A stretch of DNA of 64,000 nucleotides from Shimia sp039969785 (GCF_039969785.1 NZ_JBDVNC010000037.1:62001-126000); one strand, 5' to 3'; counted from the stretch's first letter, positions 51,064 to 59,650 are shown. Numbers and translations are program-made. The notes: generated by a model from the letters alone, not told the origin.

Positions 51064-52380
51064 CTACTGCAGCGGCGACCAACTTGGGTCTGATCCGCCA
51101 CCGTTCAGGCGCACCCGTTTCAGGTTACGTCCGGACACATCCACCGAATACAACACCGAAACACCTTCGGCACCCCGAGTTTCGCGCGTGAACATAATCA
51201 CGCGCCCATTGGGGGCCCAAGTTGGTCCTTCGTCCAAAAAGGATGATGTCAGCAGACGCTCATCAGAGCCATCCGTGCGCATCACGCCAATGTGGAAACG
51301 GCCTTTGTTTTGTTTGGTAAAGGCGATCAGATCACCGCGTGGGCTCCAGACGGGCGTGCCATAACGCCCTTGACCAAAGCTGATCCGCGTCGCCTCGCCA
51401 CCATTGGACCCCATAATATAAAGCTGCTGTGTCCCCGACCGGTCGCTCTCGAAGACAATCTTGCTGCCGTCCGGGCTATAGCTGGGGGCTGTTTCAATTG
51501 ACGGACCGTTGGTCAATCGCTGGCGTTTGCCGCTGGCAATATCCATACGGAACAGGTCGGCATTGCCACCTTCTGTCACGGACATCAGCACGCTTTTGCC
51601 ATCCGGTGAAAACCGTGGCGCAAAGCTCATGCTGCCGGTGTCATTGGACAGCGCCTTTTTGCGCACCGACCCGACATCCACAACGTAAATCTGCGGAAAC
51701 CCGGTTTCATAGCTTGTGTACAAAACCCGGTCGCCGGTTGGAGAGAACCGCGGCGCCAGCACAATCGCGCTGCTGTCGGTCAGATATTGCAGGTTGGCCC
51801 CATCGTAATCCATGATCGCCAGACGTTTCTTGCGGTCATTTTTGGGACCGGTCTCGCTGACATAAACAACACGGCTGTCAAAATATCCGCCCTCGCCTGT
51901 GATCCGGCTGTAAACCGCATCGGCCACCTTGTGCGCCATGCGCCGCCAGCCATCCACTGTGCCCTTGAACCGCAACCCGTTGCCCAGCTCTTGACCGGCA
52001 AACACATCCCAGACGCGGAACTTCACTTCCAGATTGTTGCCGCTGACCGTGACACCACCCGTCACCAGCGCCTGTGCGTTGATCGCCTTCCAGTCGGCAA
52101 ACTGGACCGGGCTGCCAAAATGCGTGATCGTCGAGATATGCGCCGAGGCCGGGATTTCGCGAAACAGCCCGGTGCCGCTCAGATCTTCGGCAATCACCCG
52201 GCTCAGGTCTTTGGAAATCTGATTGGACCCCTGACTTTCCGCCACAAAATCAGGAACCGCAAAAGGCAGCGGTTCAATCACCCCTTCGGTGATCTCGATC
52301 CGCAACGGTCCGTTTTGTGCCAGAGCCATTTGCCCCAACATCATGGATGCCATCAAAAGGGTCGCCAGTAGCCGTATCAT
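51064..52380 (-). CDS. tolB: Tol-Pal system periplasmic protein TolB
   Basis: A 438-residue periplasmic protein with a signal peptide (MIRLLATLLMASMMLGQMALA), an N-terminal D1 domain and a six-bladed beta-propeller with repeats such as APRFSPTGDRVLYTSYETGFPQIYVVDV and APSYSPDGSKIVFESDRSGTQQLYIM. It shuttles between Pal and TolA. Its ATG overlaps the tolA stop codon (ATGA). Confidence 0.97.
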   Translation of the reverse strand: MIRLLATLLMASMMLGQMALAQNGPLRIEITEGVIEPLPFAVPDFVAESQGSNQISKDLSRVIAEDLSGTGLFREIPASAHISTITHFGSPVQFADWKAINAQALVTGGVTVSGNNLEVKFRVWDVFAGQELGNGLRFKGTVDGWRRMAHKVADAVYSRITGEGGYFDSRVVYVSETGPKNDRKKRLAIMDYDGANLQYLTDSSAIVLAPRFSPTGDRVLYTSYETGFPQIYVVDVGSVRKKALSNDTGSMSFAPRFSPDGKSVLMSVTEGGNADLFRMDIASGKRQRLTNGPSIETAPSYSPDGSKIVFESDRSGTQQLYIMGSNGGEATRISFGQGRYGTPVWSPRGDLIAFTKQNKGRFHIGVMRTDGSDERLLTSSFLDEGPTWAPNGRVIMFTRETRGAEGVSVLYSVDVSGRNLKRVRLNGGGSDPSWSPLQ

Positions 52381-53453
52381 TTGCGCCTCATTTTCTCTGG
52401 ATTAAACGTAATTTCGACGTCACGCCAATGATCGTATTTCTCGATCGGCAATTCATAGCCGGTTTTCTGACATCTTAAAACTGCGCGGCGCGCCGATTGA
52501 TAGGCCGTCTGCACAGCGGATTCGTCTCCGCCCGTTGCATTTACCAGCCGTATGTCGCCCTGAACCTTGCCGGACTGATCCAGCGAAAACCCGACCGTCA
52601 CAGTCACATCCGCCGCGCGCGAGCCCACATCAACCACCCAGCATTGCTGAACTGAAACCCGCAAACCGTCTTTCTCTCCGCTGGTCAGCGGTGGGCCGGA
52701 TGGGGCCGCTGGTGTGCTGCTTTCACTGGAGGCTTCGGCCAGTGCTGCGGCAACGGCGGCATCTGTGCCCTTGCTTGGCTCCGGGCGGGTGGCCGGACGC
52801 ACACGCGGGCGCACCGACCGGCTTGGCGCGGCGCTCGCGGCTGGTGCGTCTGCTTCTTTAGGCTCGGTGACAATCTCGCTGCTGGCCGCTTCGGGCGACG
52901 TTTCTTCCTTGGGTTCTTCGGCAGCCTTGCCGCTCTCATCCGGTTTGATGGCTTCCTGTAACTCGTCCGAAATTGTGGTGTCGGGCTTGGGCTGGGCCAC
53001 AGGTTCCGGGGCCACACGCGGCACCGGACGCGGCACGGGGCGCAACGACCGCTCGGGGATGACCACCGCCGTATCAACTTCCGGCGTGGGCAAAACCGGT
53101 GCCTCATCTGTCACGTCTTGCGGCTCGGGGGCTGTCAGATCGCTCAGGTCCGGCGTGGCGTCTGGTTCGCCTGCCTCAGCTTCTGTTGGTGTGGGCACAT
53201 CAACCGGCGCATCTGCGCGCGATGTCACCGCTGGCGTTTCGATCTCGGCCTCTGGAATCACAGGCACCGCCACGTCCGTAGAGGGCGTCGGCGCTTCCTG
53301 CGCCTTCAACACAGCCTCAAACTCTTCAGTGGTGATCACAGACACGCCCGTCACCTCCAATGGTGGCGGATCGGCGCGGAACGCCCCGCCAAACATCACC
53401 CAACCGATCAGGCCGGCATGGGCAAAGCCCGAGATATATTGCCCGATATGCAC
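52377..53453 (-). CDS. tolA: TolA-type energy-transducing protein
   Basis: A 358-residue protein with one N-terminal transmembrane helix (ISGFAHAGLIGWVMFGGAF), a long Pro/Glu/Ala-rich linker (about residues 50-250) and a C-terminal TolA/TonB-like domain (GLRVSVQQCWVVDVGSRAADVTVTVGFSLDQSGKV). The linker is acidic and proline-rich rather than the Lys/Ala helix of E. coli TolA, as is common in alphaproteobacteria. The start is GTG, with GAGG formed by the tolR stop region 7 bases upstream. Confidence 0.92.
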   Translation of the reverse strand: MHIGQYISGFAHAGLIGWVMFGGAFRADPPPLEVTGVSVITTEEFEAVLKAQEAPTPSTDVAVPVIPEAEIETPAVTSRADAPVDVPTPTEAEAGEPDATPDLSDLTAPEPQDVTDEAPVLPTPEVDTAVVIPERSLRPVPRPVPRVAPEPVAQPKPDTTISDELQEAIKPDESGKAAEEPKEETSPEAASSEIVTEPKEADAPAASAAPSRSVRPRVRPATRPEPSKGTDAAVAAALAEASSESSTPAAPSGPPLTSGEKDGLRVSVQQCWVVDVGSRAADVTVTVGFSLDQSGKVQGDIRLVNATGGDESAVQTAYQSARRAVLRCQKTGYELPIEKYDHWRDVEITFNPEKMRRK

Positions 53454-53462
53454 GCGCGGGCC

Positions 53463-53945
53463 TCAGTTCTCCGGACCGCCCAAGGACGGCCCCCCAATAT
53501 CAGTCACCAGACCAATATCGCTAAATCCACCAGCGTTCAGCGCGCCCATCACCTGCACAACGGCCTCGTACGGGATTGATCCGTCAGCGCGCAAATACAC
53601 ACGGTCCGAGGCCCGTTCCGCCGCAATCGCGCGCAACTTGGGGACCAGCTCGTCTGCCGCGACAGCCGTGGTCTGAATGGTCATGCTGAGGTCGGGCGCA
53701 ATGGTCACCGTCAGCGGCTCTTCCTGTTCACCCGGCAACGGATTGGCCGCTGTCTTGGGCAACTCCACCGGAACCCCCACAGTCAGCAACGGAGCCGCAA
53801 CCATGAAAATAATCAGCAGCACCAGCATCACGTCGACAAAAGGCGTCACATTGATCTCTGCCATGGGCGCACTGCGCCGACGCGTCCTGCGACGACGCTT
53901 ACCGCCACCACCGCCGTCGTTCGACTTAATGACACCCGCGCCCAT
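53463..53945 (-). CDS. tolR: Tol-Pal system protein TolR
   Basis: A 160-residue ExbD/TolR protein. After a very basic cytoplasmic start (KRRRRTRRRSAPM) comes the single transmembrane helix INVTPFVDVMLVLLIIFMVAAPLL, which includes the proton-conducting Asp, then a periplasmic domain (VYLRADGSIPYEAVVQVMGALNAGGFSDIGLVTD). It starts 3 bases after tolQ. Confidence 0.97.
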   Translation of the reverse strand: MGAGVIKSNDGGGGGKRRRRTRRRSAPMAEINVTPFVDVMLVLLIIFMVAAPLLTVGVPVELPKTAANPLPGEQEEPLTVTIAPDLSMTIQTTAVAADELVPKLRAIAAERASDRVYLRADGSIPYEAVVQVMGALNAGGFSDIGLVTDIGGPSLGGPEN

Positions 53946-53948
53946 CGC

Positions 53949-54623
53949 TCAGGCGTCCAGCTGACGGCTGAGAATGGTGGCAAACTCGTCGGCAAAAGCC
54001 TCATAACCCGCCACGATCCGATCACTGTCCGCACTCAACTTGTTATAGAAAATCACCGCCGGGATCGCCGCCAACAGGCCCAATCCCGTCGCCATCAACG
54101 CCTCAGCAATTCCCGGCGCCACAACCGCCAGATTGGTGTTCTGCTGGGCTGCGATCTCGATAAAGGCGTTCATGATCCCCCAGACCGTGCCGAACAGCCC
54201 GACAAACGGCGCCGTCGATCCCACCGTGGCCAGTACAGGCAGACCCTTCTGCAAAACCTCAGCCTCTTTCACAATCGCCACATCCATGCTGCGATCAATC
54301 CGGCTGGTGGCATTGGCAATAAGCCCGCCATCCTGACGATGACTGCGCTGCCACTCGACCATTCCCGAGGCAAAAATCCGTTCCGCGCGTCCCTTGGGTT
54401 CGGGTCCAAGCTCTTCGAACAATTTATCCAAAGGCTCCCCGGACCAGAACGCCCGATCAAACTTTTTCGCTTCCCGCCGGGCGGTCCGATATAACAATGT
54501 TTTCTGGATTATCACCGACCATGACCAGAATGACGCCACCACCAACAGCAACATCACCAATTTCACAACCAGGGTTGCGCGCGCAAATAGCGCCCACATC
54601 GAAAAGTCGACTGCTGCTTCCAT
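53949..54623 (-). CDS. tolQ: Tol-Pal system protein TolQ
   Basis: A 224-residue MotA/TolQ/ExbB proton-channel protein with three transmembrane helices; the last two (LPVLATVGSTAPFVGLFGTVWGIMNAF and APGIAEALMATGLGLLAAIPAVIFYN) carry the family signature. With TolR it powers TolA. ATG 54623 (MEAAVDFSMW) is preferred over the upstream in-frame start because it matches the family N-terminus and has AGGC upstream. ybgC lies 126 bases upstream. Confidence 0.97.
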   Translation of the reverse strand: MEAAVDFSMWALFARATLVVKLVMLLLVVASFWSWSVIIQKTLLYRTARREAKKFDRAFWSGEPLDKLFEELGPEPKGRAERIFASGMVEWQRSHRQDGGLIANATSRIDRSMDVAIVKEAEVLQKGLPVLATVGSTAPFVGLFGTVWGIMNAFIEIAAQQNTNLAVVAPGIAEALMATGLGLLAAIPAVIFYNKLSADSDRIVAGYEAFADEFATILSRQLDA

Positions 54624-54749
54624 TCTGCCTGCTCTTTTTTCTGCGGCCACGTTATCGGGCCTTGTTTTGCAGGAAAACTAGCTCACTTCCACGGGGAAAG
54701 CCATCAATTTGGCGTCAAATGCGAAAAATCGCTTATCGAATGCCCACGT

Positions 54750-55136
54750 CTAATGCACCAACTGGCGAACTTTCGCCGGAAGCCGCACTGGCTGACCGGC
54801 TTCGTTCATGCAAACCGCCGTCACCATGGCGTGAAACAGAACCTCTTCGCCCCGTTTGACCCATTGCTCCATGACCAACCGCGCCGCGGTGACATTGGCT
54901 ACTTCGGTGACAACCGTCAATTCATCGTCCAGCCTGGCTGATCCCAGATAATCCGCCTCAACCCGGCGCACCGCAAACACAATGCCTTCGGCCTTCATCT
55001 CAAGCTGACTGAGCCCGATTTCACGCACCCATTCGCTGCGGCCCCGTTCAATAAATTTCAGATAATTGGCGTAATACACAATCCCGGCCATATCAGTATC
55101 TTCATAGTAGACGCGCACAGGCAGGGTATAAGGCAT
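54750..55136 (-). CDS. ybgC: Tol-Pal-associated acyl-CoA thioesterase YbgC
   Basis: A 128-residue hotdog thioesterase with the active-site segment VYYEDTDMAGIVYYANYLKFIERGRSEW, where the Asp in DTDMAGIVYY is catalytic. YbgC hydrolyses acyl-CoA thioesters and is linked to phospholipid metabolism in Tol-Pal operons. The ATG is preceded by GAGA. It heads the tolQRAB-pal-cpoB run. Confidence 0.95.
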   Translation of the reverse strand: MPYTLPVRVYYEDTDMAGIVYYANYLKFIERGRSEWVREIGLSQLEMKAEGIVFAVRRVEADYLGSARLDDELTVVTEVANVTAARLVMEQWVKRGEEVLFHAMVTAVCMNEAGQPVRLPAKVRQLVH

Positions 55137-55211
55137 CAGAAGTCTCGCTTTAACAGGTGGTCCCCAAATGCCTAAGCAACTCGGATACGCAATTCAACCG
55201 GGCACGCAACG

Positions 55212-55793
55212 ATGCGCGTGATCTATCTCACGCATCCTCAGGTCAATATCGACCCGGACACCCCGGTCCCGGATTGGTCATTGGCCGATGAAGGCCGCGC
55301 GCGCCTTAAAAAGCTGGCTGCCTCCAGCGCGCTGCGCAACGTCACGCGCATCTATACGAGCGCCGAACGCAAAACCGTCGAAACCGCCTCGCTGCTGGCG
55401 TTTCCGCTGGGCCTGACACCGCTGGTCGATCCCGAAATGGGGGAAAATGACCGATCCGCAACCGGGTACCTGCCCGACAATGACTTTGAGGCCGCCGCAG
55501 ACAGTTTTTTCGCGTCCCCGGACATCAGCTTTCAAGGTTGGGAAACCGCGCGCGACGCCCAAACCCGTATCCTGGCACAGGTGACCCGCTGTCTCGACAC
55601 CCGCTCAAGCGGTGACACTTTGTTGGTCGGCCACGGCGCTGTCGGCACGTTGCTCTATTGTGCGCTTGCCGGACTGCCGATTTCGCGCCGCCATGATCAG
55701 GGACCGGGCAGAGGTGGAAATTTCTTTACTTTCCCGCAGCACACCCGGCGTCCGGACACGGGCTGGCAACCCCTCGAAGCTCTCTTGCCCTAG
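55212..55793 (+). CDS. Divergent histidine-phosphatase-superfamily protein
   Basis: A 193-residue protein of the phosphoglycerate mutase-like fold. It begins MRVIYLTHPQVNIDP, where the RHG motif should be: His8 is kept, but the Arg is replaced by Thr7. Other elements remain: YTSAERKTVETASLLA, ENDRSATGYLPDNDFEAAADSFF, and the second catalytic His in LLVGHGAVGTLLYCALAG. It is divergent from ybgC and convergent with an unknown gene 12 bases away. The absence of the first Arg may lower or change phosphatase activity; the target is unknown. Confidence 0.85.
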   Translation: MRVIYLTHPQVNIDPDTPVPDWSLADEGRARLKKLAASSALRNVTRIYTSAERKTVETASLLAFPLGLTPLVDPEMGENDRSATGYLPDNDFEAAADSFFASPDISFQGWETARDAQTRILAQVTRCLDTRSSGDTLLVGHGAVGTLLYCALAGLPISRRHDQGPGRGGNFFTFPQHTRRPDTGWQPLEALLP

Positions 55794-55805
55794 CAATAAC
55801 TATAA

Positions 55806-56450
55806 TCAGGTGTCCGTTGGTCCCTGCAATCGGGCAAACAATCGCAAGGCATGGCTGGCATCGTTTGCTGCCACCGGCATCATCCGGTCATATCCCGCCG
55901 CAATCACCCCGGCAATCTCCGGCCGCAATACTGTCGCGCCCGTTTCCGGCAAAATCGCCAGCGGCGATGTCTCGGCAAAGGCCTGATCACCCCACACCAG
56001 AATCGTCTGCACTGCCTGCGTCAGAGCAAGGCTTTCTGCCGGTATGTCCAGCATCTCTTCACTCATGCGCAAAAACACAAACGCCGCCTGAATACCGCCA
56101 TCATTGTCAAACCGAAACGCCCGGTATTGCGTGGCTTGCGCAGCATGCAACCGCGCCACCAATGGGGCCAGGTCCGGGATCAACCGCCCCAGATCCGGCA
56201 CATCCAGCAATTCGTTCCAATCGCGAAAAAAGAACACCATCAGATTAGAGCCAAGCTCCGGGTCGGTCTCGGCCATCTGGTGTCCGGCCAATGTCGCCAC
56301 AGCCTCCAGCGCGCCCTTGACCGTTTCAAGCGTGCCATCCTGAACGCCAAAAACGATGGGTGCAATGGGTCGACCCCAACGCGCAAAGCCATAACTGCCA
56401 TCCGCGCGGGTGAACAGTGCTTCAATCTCTTCCGGGCGCAAAAGTGACAT
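55806..56450 (-). CDS. Conserved protein of unknown function
   Basis: A 214-residue soluble protein beginning MSLLRPEEIEALFTRADGSYGFARWGRPIAPIVFG. I do not recognise a family with confidence. It is acidic, rich in hydrophobic beta-strand-like segments, with LMVFFFRDWNELLDVPDLGRLIP and YRAFRFDNDGGIQAAFVFLRMSEEM. There is no signal peptide, membrane helix or Cys cluster. Good coding quality over the full length and GC-rich third positions support a real gene. It is convergent with the histidine phosphatase; upstream is a 271-bp gap holding the 11-bp repeat copy B. Confidence 0.75.
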   Translation of the reverse strand: MSLLRPEEIEALFTRADGSYGFARWGRPIAPIVFGVQDGTLETVKGALEAVATLAGHQMAETDPELGSNLMVFFFRDWNELLDVPDLGRLIPDLAPLVARLHAAQATQYRAFRFDNDGGIQAAFVFLRMSEEMLDIPAESLALTQAVQTILVWGDQAFAETSPLAILPETGATVLRPEIAGVIAAGYDRMMPVAANDASHALRLFARLQGPTDT

Positions 56451-56552
56451 GTCCGTCGATCCTTATCTCAAGCCGCCCGCTTCATGCCTGTGTGCAGGCC
56501 CGGACGCAAGAGAAAGGCGTGCTGAGTGTCGCCCAATCCAACCCGCATCCGC

Positions 56553-56596
56553 ACCGACGTATGACCGACGCAATACCGACGTGCTGCCGACCCGCA
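56553..56596. repeat. Four-unit 11-bp tandem repeat, copy B
   Basis: Units ACCGACGTATG, ACCGACGCAAT, ACCGACGTGCT and GCCGACCCGCA align unit for unit with copy A at 31307-31350, including the ACCGACG(C/T)GCT then GCCGA order of the last two. It is 103 bases from the start of the unknown gene and on the opposite orientation relative to that gene compared with copy A and the exporter. Confidence 0.75.
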
Positions 56597-56664
56597 TTTT
56601 TCACGACTTAGAACCGAGCCCTATCAGCAGGACAAACCGCGCCGTTATACCTGTCCCGCAAATT

Positions 56665-56687
56665 CATTTTGCCAAAAATACTCAAAC
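56665..56687 (-). other. GAGTATTTTTGGCAAAATGAA-type 3' motif downstream of ruvB
   Basis: The minus strand carries GAGTATTTTTGGCAAAATGA 35-57 bases after the ruvB stop codon. I remember closely similar GAGTATTTTTGG strings recurring in intergenic 3' regions of Rhodobacteraceae genomes; its function is unknown to me. There is no stem preceding the T run, so it is not a standard terminator. Confidence 0.4.
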
Positions 56688-56721
56688 TCTGCCCGGGCCG
56701 CCAAAACCGACATCCGCCGTT

Positions 56722-57756
56722 TCAGGCCTTGCCCTTAAACAACTCACCCTGATCACGCGGCTTTGGCGCGGCCAGCCCCAAATGACGCCACGCCTTGGGC
56801 GCCAGCATCCGCCCGCGCGGCGTGCGCTGAACCAACCCCTGTTGCAGCAAAAACGGCTCAATCACTTCTTCAATCGCATCGCGCGCCTCGCTCAGCGCCG
56901 CGCTGATCGTGTCAATCCCAACCGGTCCGCCACCATAGTTCTCAGCGATAAAGGTCAGATATCTGCGGTCCGCCCCATCCAGCCCCAGATTGTCCACGCC
57001 CAACCGAGTAAGCGCCCCATCTGCAAGGGTTTTTGTGATCTGCCCATCACCCTCCACCAGCGCAAAATCCACCACCCGGCGCAGCAAACGTCCGGCAATA
57101 CGCGGTGTCCCACGCGACCGCCGCGCAATCTCACGGGCCCCCGCATCCTCCGCCGGAATGTTCAGCTTGCGCGCATTGCGATTGACGATCTCGTTCAACT
57201 CGTCCTCGGTATAAAACTGCAACCGCGTCGGAATACCAAACCGGTCACGCAATGGCGTGGTCAATAACCCCAGCCGCGTCGTCGCCCCGACCAGCGTAAA
57301 GGGCTGCAATTCAATGCGCACCGTGCGCGCGGCTGGCCCCTCGCCAATCACCAGATCCAGTTCGAAATCTTCCATCGCCGGATACAAAACTTCCTCAACC
57401 GCTGGATTAAGGCGATGAATTTCATCGATAAAAAGCACGTCCCGCGCTTCCAGATTGGTCAAAATCGCGGCCAGATCACCCGCTTTGGCCAACACCGGAC
57501 CACTGGTCATACGAAAGCTCACACCCAGCTCACGCGCCATTATCTGCGCCAACGTCGTCTTTCCCAGCCCGGGCGGTCCATGGAACAGGGTGTGATCCAT
57601 CGCCTCACCCCGGCGCTTAGCGCTTTCGATGAACACTTTCAGATTGGCCCGCGCATCTGCCTGCCCGATAAATTCTGACAGCGCCTGAGGCCGCAAGGCC
57701 CGGTCCGCATCTTCCGGGCGCACATCCGGGCGCAATGTCGGGTCAGGCTGCTCCAT
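56722..57756 (-). CDS. ruvB: Holliday junction branch migration helicase RuvB
   Basis: A 344-residue AAA+ motor: RPQALSEFIGQADARANLKVFI, Walker A GPPGLGKTTLAQ, Walker B FIDEIHRLNPAVEE, and the C-terminal DNA-binding winged helix (RTPRGRMLAPKAWRHLGL). AAAAGGA, formed by the end of ruvA, is 6 bases before the ATG. It drives branch migration with RuvA. Last gene of ruvC-ruvA-ruvB. Confidence 0.98.
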   Translation of the reverse strand: MEQPDPTLRPDVRPEDADRALRPQALSEFIGQADARANLKVFIESAKRRGEAMDHTLFHGPPGLGKTTLAQIMARELGVSFRMTSGPVLAKAGDLAAILTNLEARDVLFIDEIHRLNPAVEEVLYPAMEDFELDLVIGEGPAARTVRIELQPFTLVGATTRLGLLTTPLRDRFGIPTRLQFYTEDELNEIVNRNARKLNIPAEDAGAREIARRSRGTPRIAGRLLRRVVDFALVEGDGQITKTLADGALTRLGVDNLGLDGADRRYLTFIAENYGGGPVGIDTISAALSEARDAIEEVIEPFLLQQGLVQRTPRGRMLAPKAWRHLGLAAPKPRDQGELFKGKA

Positions 57757-57759
57757 GTC

Positions 57760-58443
57760 TTATCCTTTTGGGGCCAGTAATTTCAACGCTGCCCGGATCA
57801 AAGCCGAAGCATCCGCCGCACCATCATCACTTGCCGCCTGCGCGACGGCGCTGGCGGCTTCTGCAGGCGCATACCCCAGATTGCCCAGGGCCGAAAGCGC
57901 ATCAGCCTGCACGGAAATCGCGGCAGCCCCCGTCGCCACACCCACATCATCCGCCGGCGCTCGGTCCGGCTCCACCAATGCATCATCAGACGCCGGCGCT
58001 CCGGCCATGGCCTGCCCCAATGTACCGCCCAACGCCATCACTTCAGGCGCCTTGTCCTTCAATTCGATCACAACACGCTGTGCCGTCTTCGGGCCGACCC
58101 CTTTGGCCGCTTTGATCGCGTTCACATCGCCCAGCGCAATCGCCCGGCTGACACCTTCCGCGCCCAGCGTGCCCAGGATCGCCATAGACGCCTTCGCACC
58201 GATGCCCTGCACACTCATCAAAAGCCGATGCCACTCTTTCTCCAGAAGCGACGTGAAGCCAAATAACTGCAAGAGATCTTCGCGCACCAAAAGATCGGTA
58301 AACAAGGCCGTGACCTCACCCGGTCCCGGCAAACCGCCCAAGGTGCGCTCGGAACAATAAACAACATAGCCCACGCCCCCCACATCGATCAGGACATGAT
58401 CCATGGCGCGATATTCGATCCGGCCTGCAATTTTTCCAATCAT
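57760..58443 (-). CDS. ruvA: Holliday junction DNA-binding protein RuvA
   Basis: A 227-residue protein: MIGKIAGRIEYRAMDHVLIDVGGVGYVV (OB fold), two HhH motifs (LLMSVQGIGAKASMAILG, LGDVNAIKAAKGVGPKTAQRVVIELKDK), an acidic linker and a C-terminal domain III (ALGNLGYAPAEAASAVAQA). The ATG at 58443 overlaps the ruvC stop (ATGA); the longer open frame upstream lies inside ruvC and is not used. Confidence 0.97.
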   Translation of the reverse strand: MIGKIAGRIEYRAMDHVLIDVGGVGYVVYCSERTLGGLPGPGEVTALFTDLLVREDLLQLFGFTSLLEKEWHRLLMSVQGIGAKASMAILGTLGAEGVSRAIALGDVNAIKAAKGVGPKTAQRVVIELKDKAPEVMALGGTLGQAMAGAPASDDALVEPDRAPADDVGVATGAAAISVQADALSALGNLGYAPAEAASAVAQAASDDGAADASALIRAALKLLAPKG

Positions 58444-58946
58444 GCGCCTGCCCTCTTTAACGCGCGGGCATATCCGGCCCCGGCCCGCGCATGATGCGCA
58501 TGACAAATCGCTATTGCCAATGCATCCGCTGCATCCGCACCTTTGATCGACGCGCCGGGCAATTGCAGCTTCACCATATGTTCAACCTGGTGCTTCTCAG
58601 CGTGGCCCACGCCAACAACCGTTTTCTTTACTTTGTTGGGGGCATATTCGCCAATTTCCAACCCGGCCTGAGCCGGCACCAGCATCGCAATCCCGCGCGC
58701 TTGTCCAAGTTTCAGCGTTCCTGCGCCGTCCTTGTTCACAAATGTCTGCTCAATCGCCGCCTGATCGGGGCTAAACCGGGCCACCACCTCGCTCAGTTGC
58801 GTGTGCAATGACAACAAGCGCTCGGCCAGATCAGACCCGACTGAATGGCAAATTCCATTCGCCACATGACTGAGTCGGCTGCCTTCAGCATCGATCACAC
58901 CCCAACCCATGTTCCTGAGCCCCGGGTCAATTCCCAATACGCGCAT
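58440..58946 (-). CDS. ruvC: Holliday junction resolvase RuvC
   Basis: A 168-residue RNase H-fold nuclease that cuts Holliday junctions. MRVLGIDPGLRNMGWGV contains catalytic Asp7, followed by AIEQTFVNKDGAGTLKLGQARG with the catalytic Glu, and KGADAADALAIAICHAHHA with the C-terminal acidic pair. GGGG precedes the ATG 58946; the frame continues open upstream to 59093 but lacks the family start there. First gene of the ruv operon. Confidence 0.97.
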   Translation of the reverse strand: MRVLGIDPGLRNMGWGVIDAEGSRLSHVANGICHSVGSDLAERLLSLHTQLSEVVARFSPDQAAIEQTFVNKDGAGTLKLGQARGIAMLVPAQAGLEIGEYAPNKVKKTVVGVGHAEKHQVEHMVKLQLPGASIKGADAADALAIAICHAHHARAGAGYARALKRAGA

Positions 58947-59278
58947 GAATTCGCCCCTGCTGCCTGCAATTTGTTGCTTTTTTGTAGCACTAGCACGAAA
59001 GGGGAACAAACGCCAAGCGGAATACCGAAAGACATTTGCGACACAAAAATCGTCAATACGCGACACCGGCGTCAAAACCGGCACAGAAATCACCAGAAAA
59101 CGACACGTCTCAGGTCGCTTTCAGTCATATTTTATTGGGTGTTCTCCCAGTCGCGACCAATGCAAAAATTGCATGGCACATATGCTTTTTTTGATGCTTG
59201 TTTTGTAATCGTTCCGCTCATATCTGCAGCTCATCGAAACGGACAAATGATCCACACAAAACAAAAAGGAAGATTGAT
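58947..59278. other. Intergenic region between ruvC and the DUF1127 gene
   Basis: A 332-bp divergent gap. It must hold promoters for ruvC (minus) and the DUF1127 gene (plus). Apart from T-rich stretches around 59190-59210 and a shadow frame, I see no gene, RNA or repeat in it. Confidence 0.5.
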
Positions 59279-59467
59279 ATGGCTACTTATGACAACGTCT
59301 ACACCCCCGGTTTCTCTGGCCGTATTGGTCAGACCTTCGCAGGCTTCGTTGCTGCAATCTCGGCATGGAAAGAAGCCCGCGCAAACCGCAATGCGCTGCG
59401 CGCACTTTCGGACCGTGAGCTGAACGACATCGGACTGTCGCGCGCCAACATCGAAGACCTGTTCTAA
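59279..59467 (+). CDS. DUF1127 (YjiS-like) small protein
   Basis: A 62-residue protein whose C-terminal half, SAWKEARANRNALRALSDRELNDIGLSRANIEDLF, is the DUF1127 motif. AGGA lies 8 bases before ATG 59279, so the longer open frame is not used. Small DUF1127 proteins in alphaproteobacteria, including Rhodobacter CcaF1, have been linked to RNA metabolism and stress. It is monocistronic, with a strong terminator downstream. Confidence 0.92.
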   Translation: MATYDNVYTPGFSGRIGQTFAGFVAAISAWKEARANRNALRALSDRELNDIGLSRANIEDLF

Positions 59468-59515
59468 AACGCGATGCCCCAAACGGGCATTTGAAGTTCC
59501 GATCCTGGATCGATT

Positions 59516-59547
59516 AACCGTGGACCCGTCCGGTCCACGGTTTTTTC
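59516..59547 (+). terminator. Intrinsic terminator of the DUF1127 gene
   Basis: A perfect 11-bp stem, AACCGTGGACC / GGTCCACGGTT with a CGTCC loop, is followed by TTTT, 49 bases after the stop codon. A second small hairpin (ATGCCC-CAAAC-GGGCAT) lies between them at 59473-59490. Confidence 0.93.
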
Positions 59548-59582
59548 TTGTCTGAAATCTGCTTTTGCCTATGGCATCCGCC

Positions 59583-59623
59583 AAAAATAACAGGGGCTCC
59601 GCAGAGAGAGATGCGGAGCCCCT
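59583..59623 (-). terminator. Intrinsic terminator of the small membrane-protein gene
   Basis: On the minus strand a perfect 12-bp stem AGGGGCTCCGCA / TGCGGAGCCCCT with an 8-base CT-rich loop is followed by GTTATTTTT, 28 bases past the stop codon of the 59651-59995 gene. Confidence 0.9.
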
Positions 59624-59650
59624 GGCCGTGCTGAATTGGAGGGTCAGCAG

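Noticed and set aside
52714..53676. Plus-strand open frame of 320 codons opposite tolA/tolR
   Set aside because: The Ser/Gly/Ala-rich low-complexity product mirrors the proline/glutamate linker of TolA.
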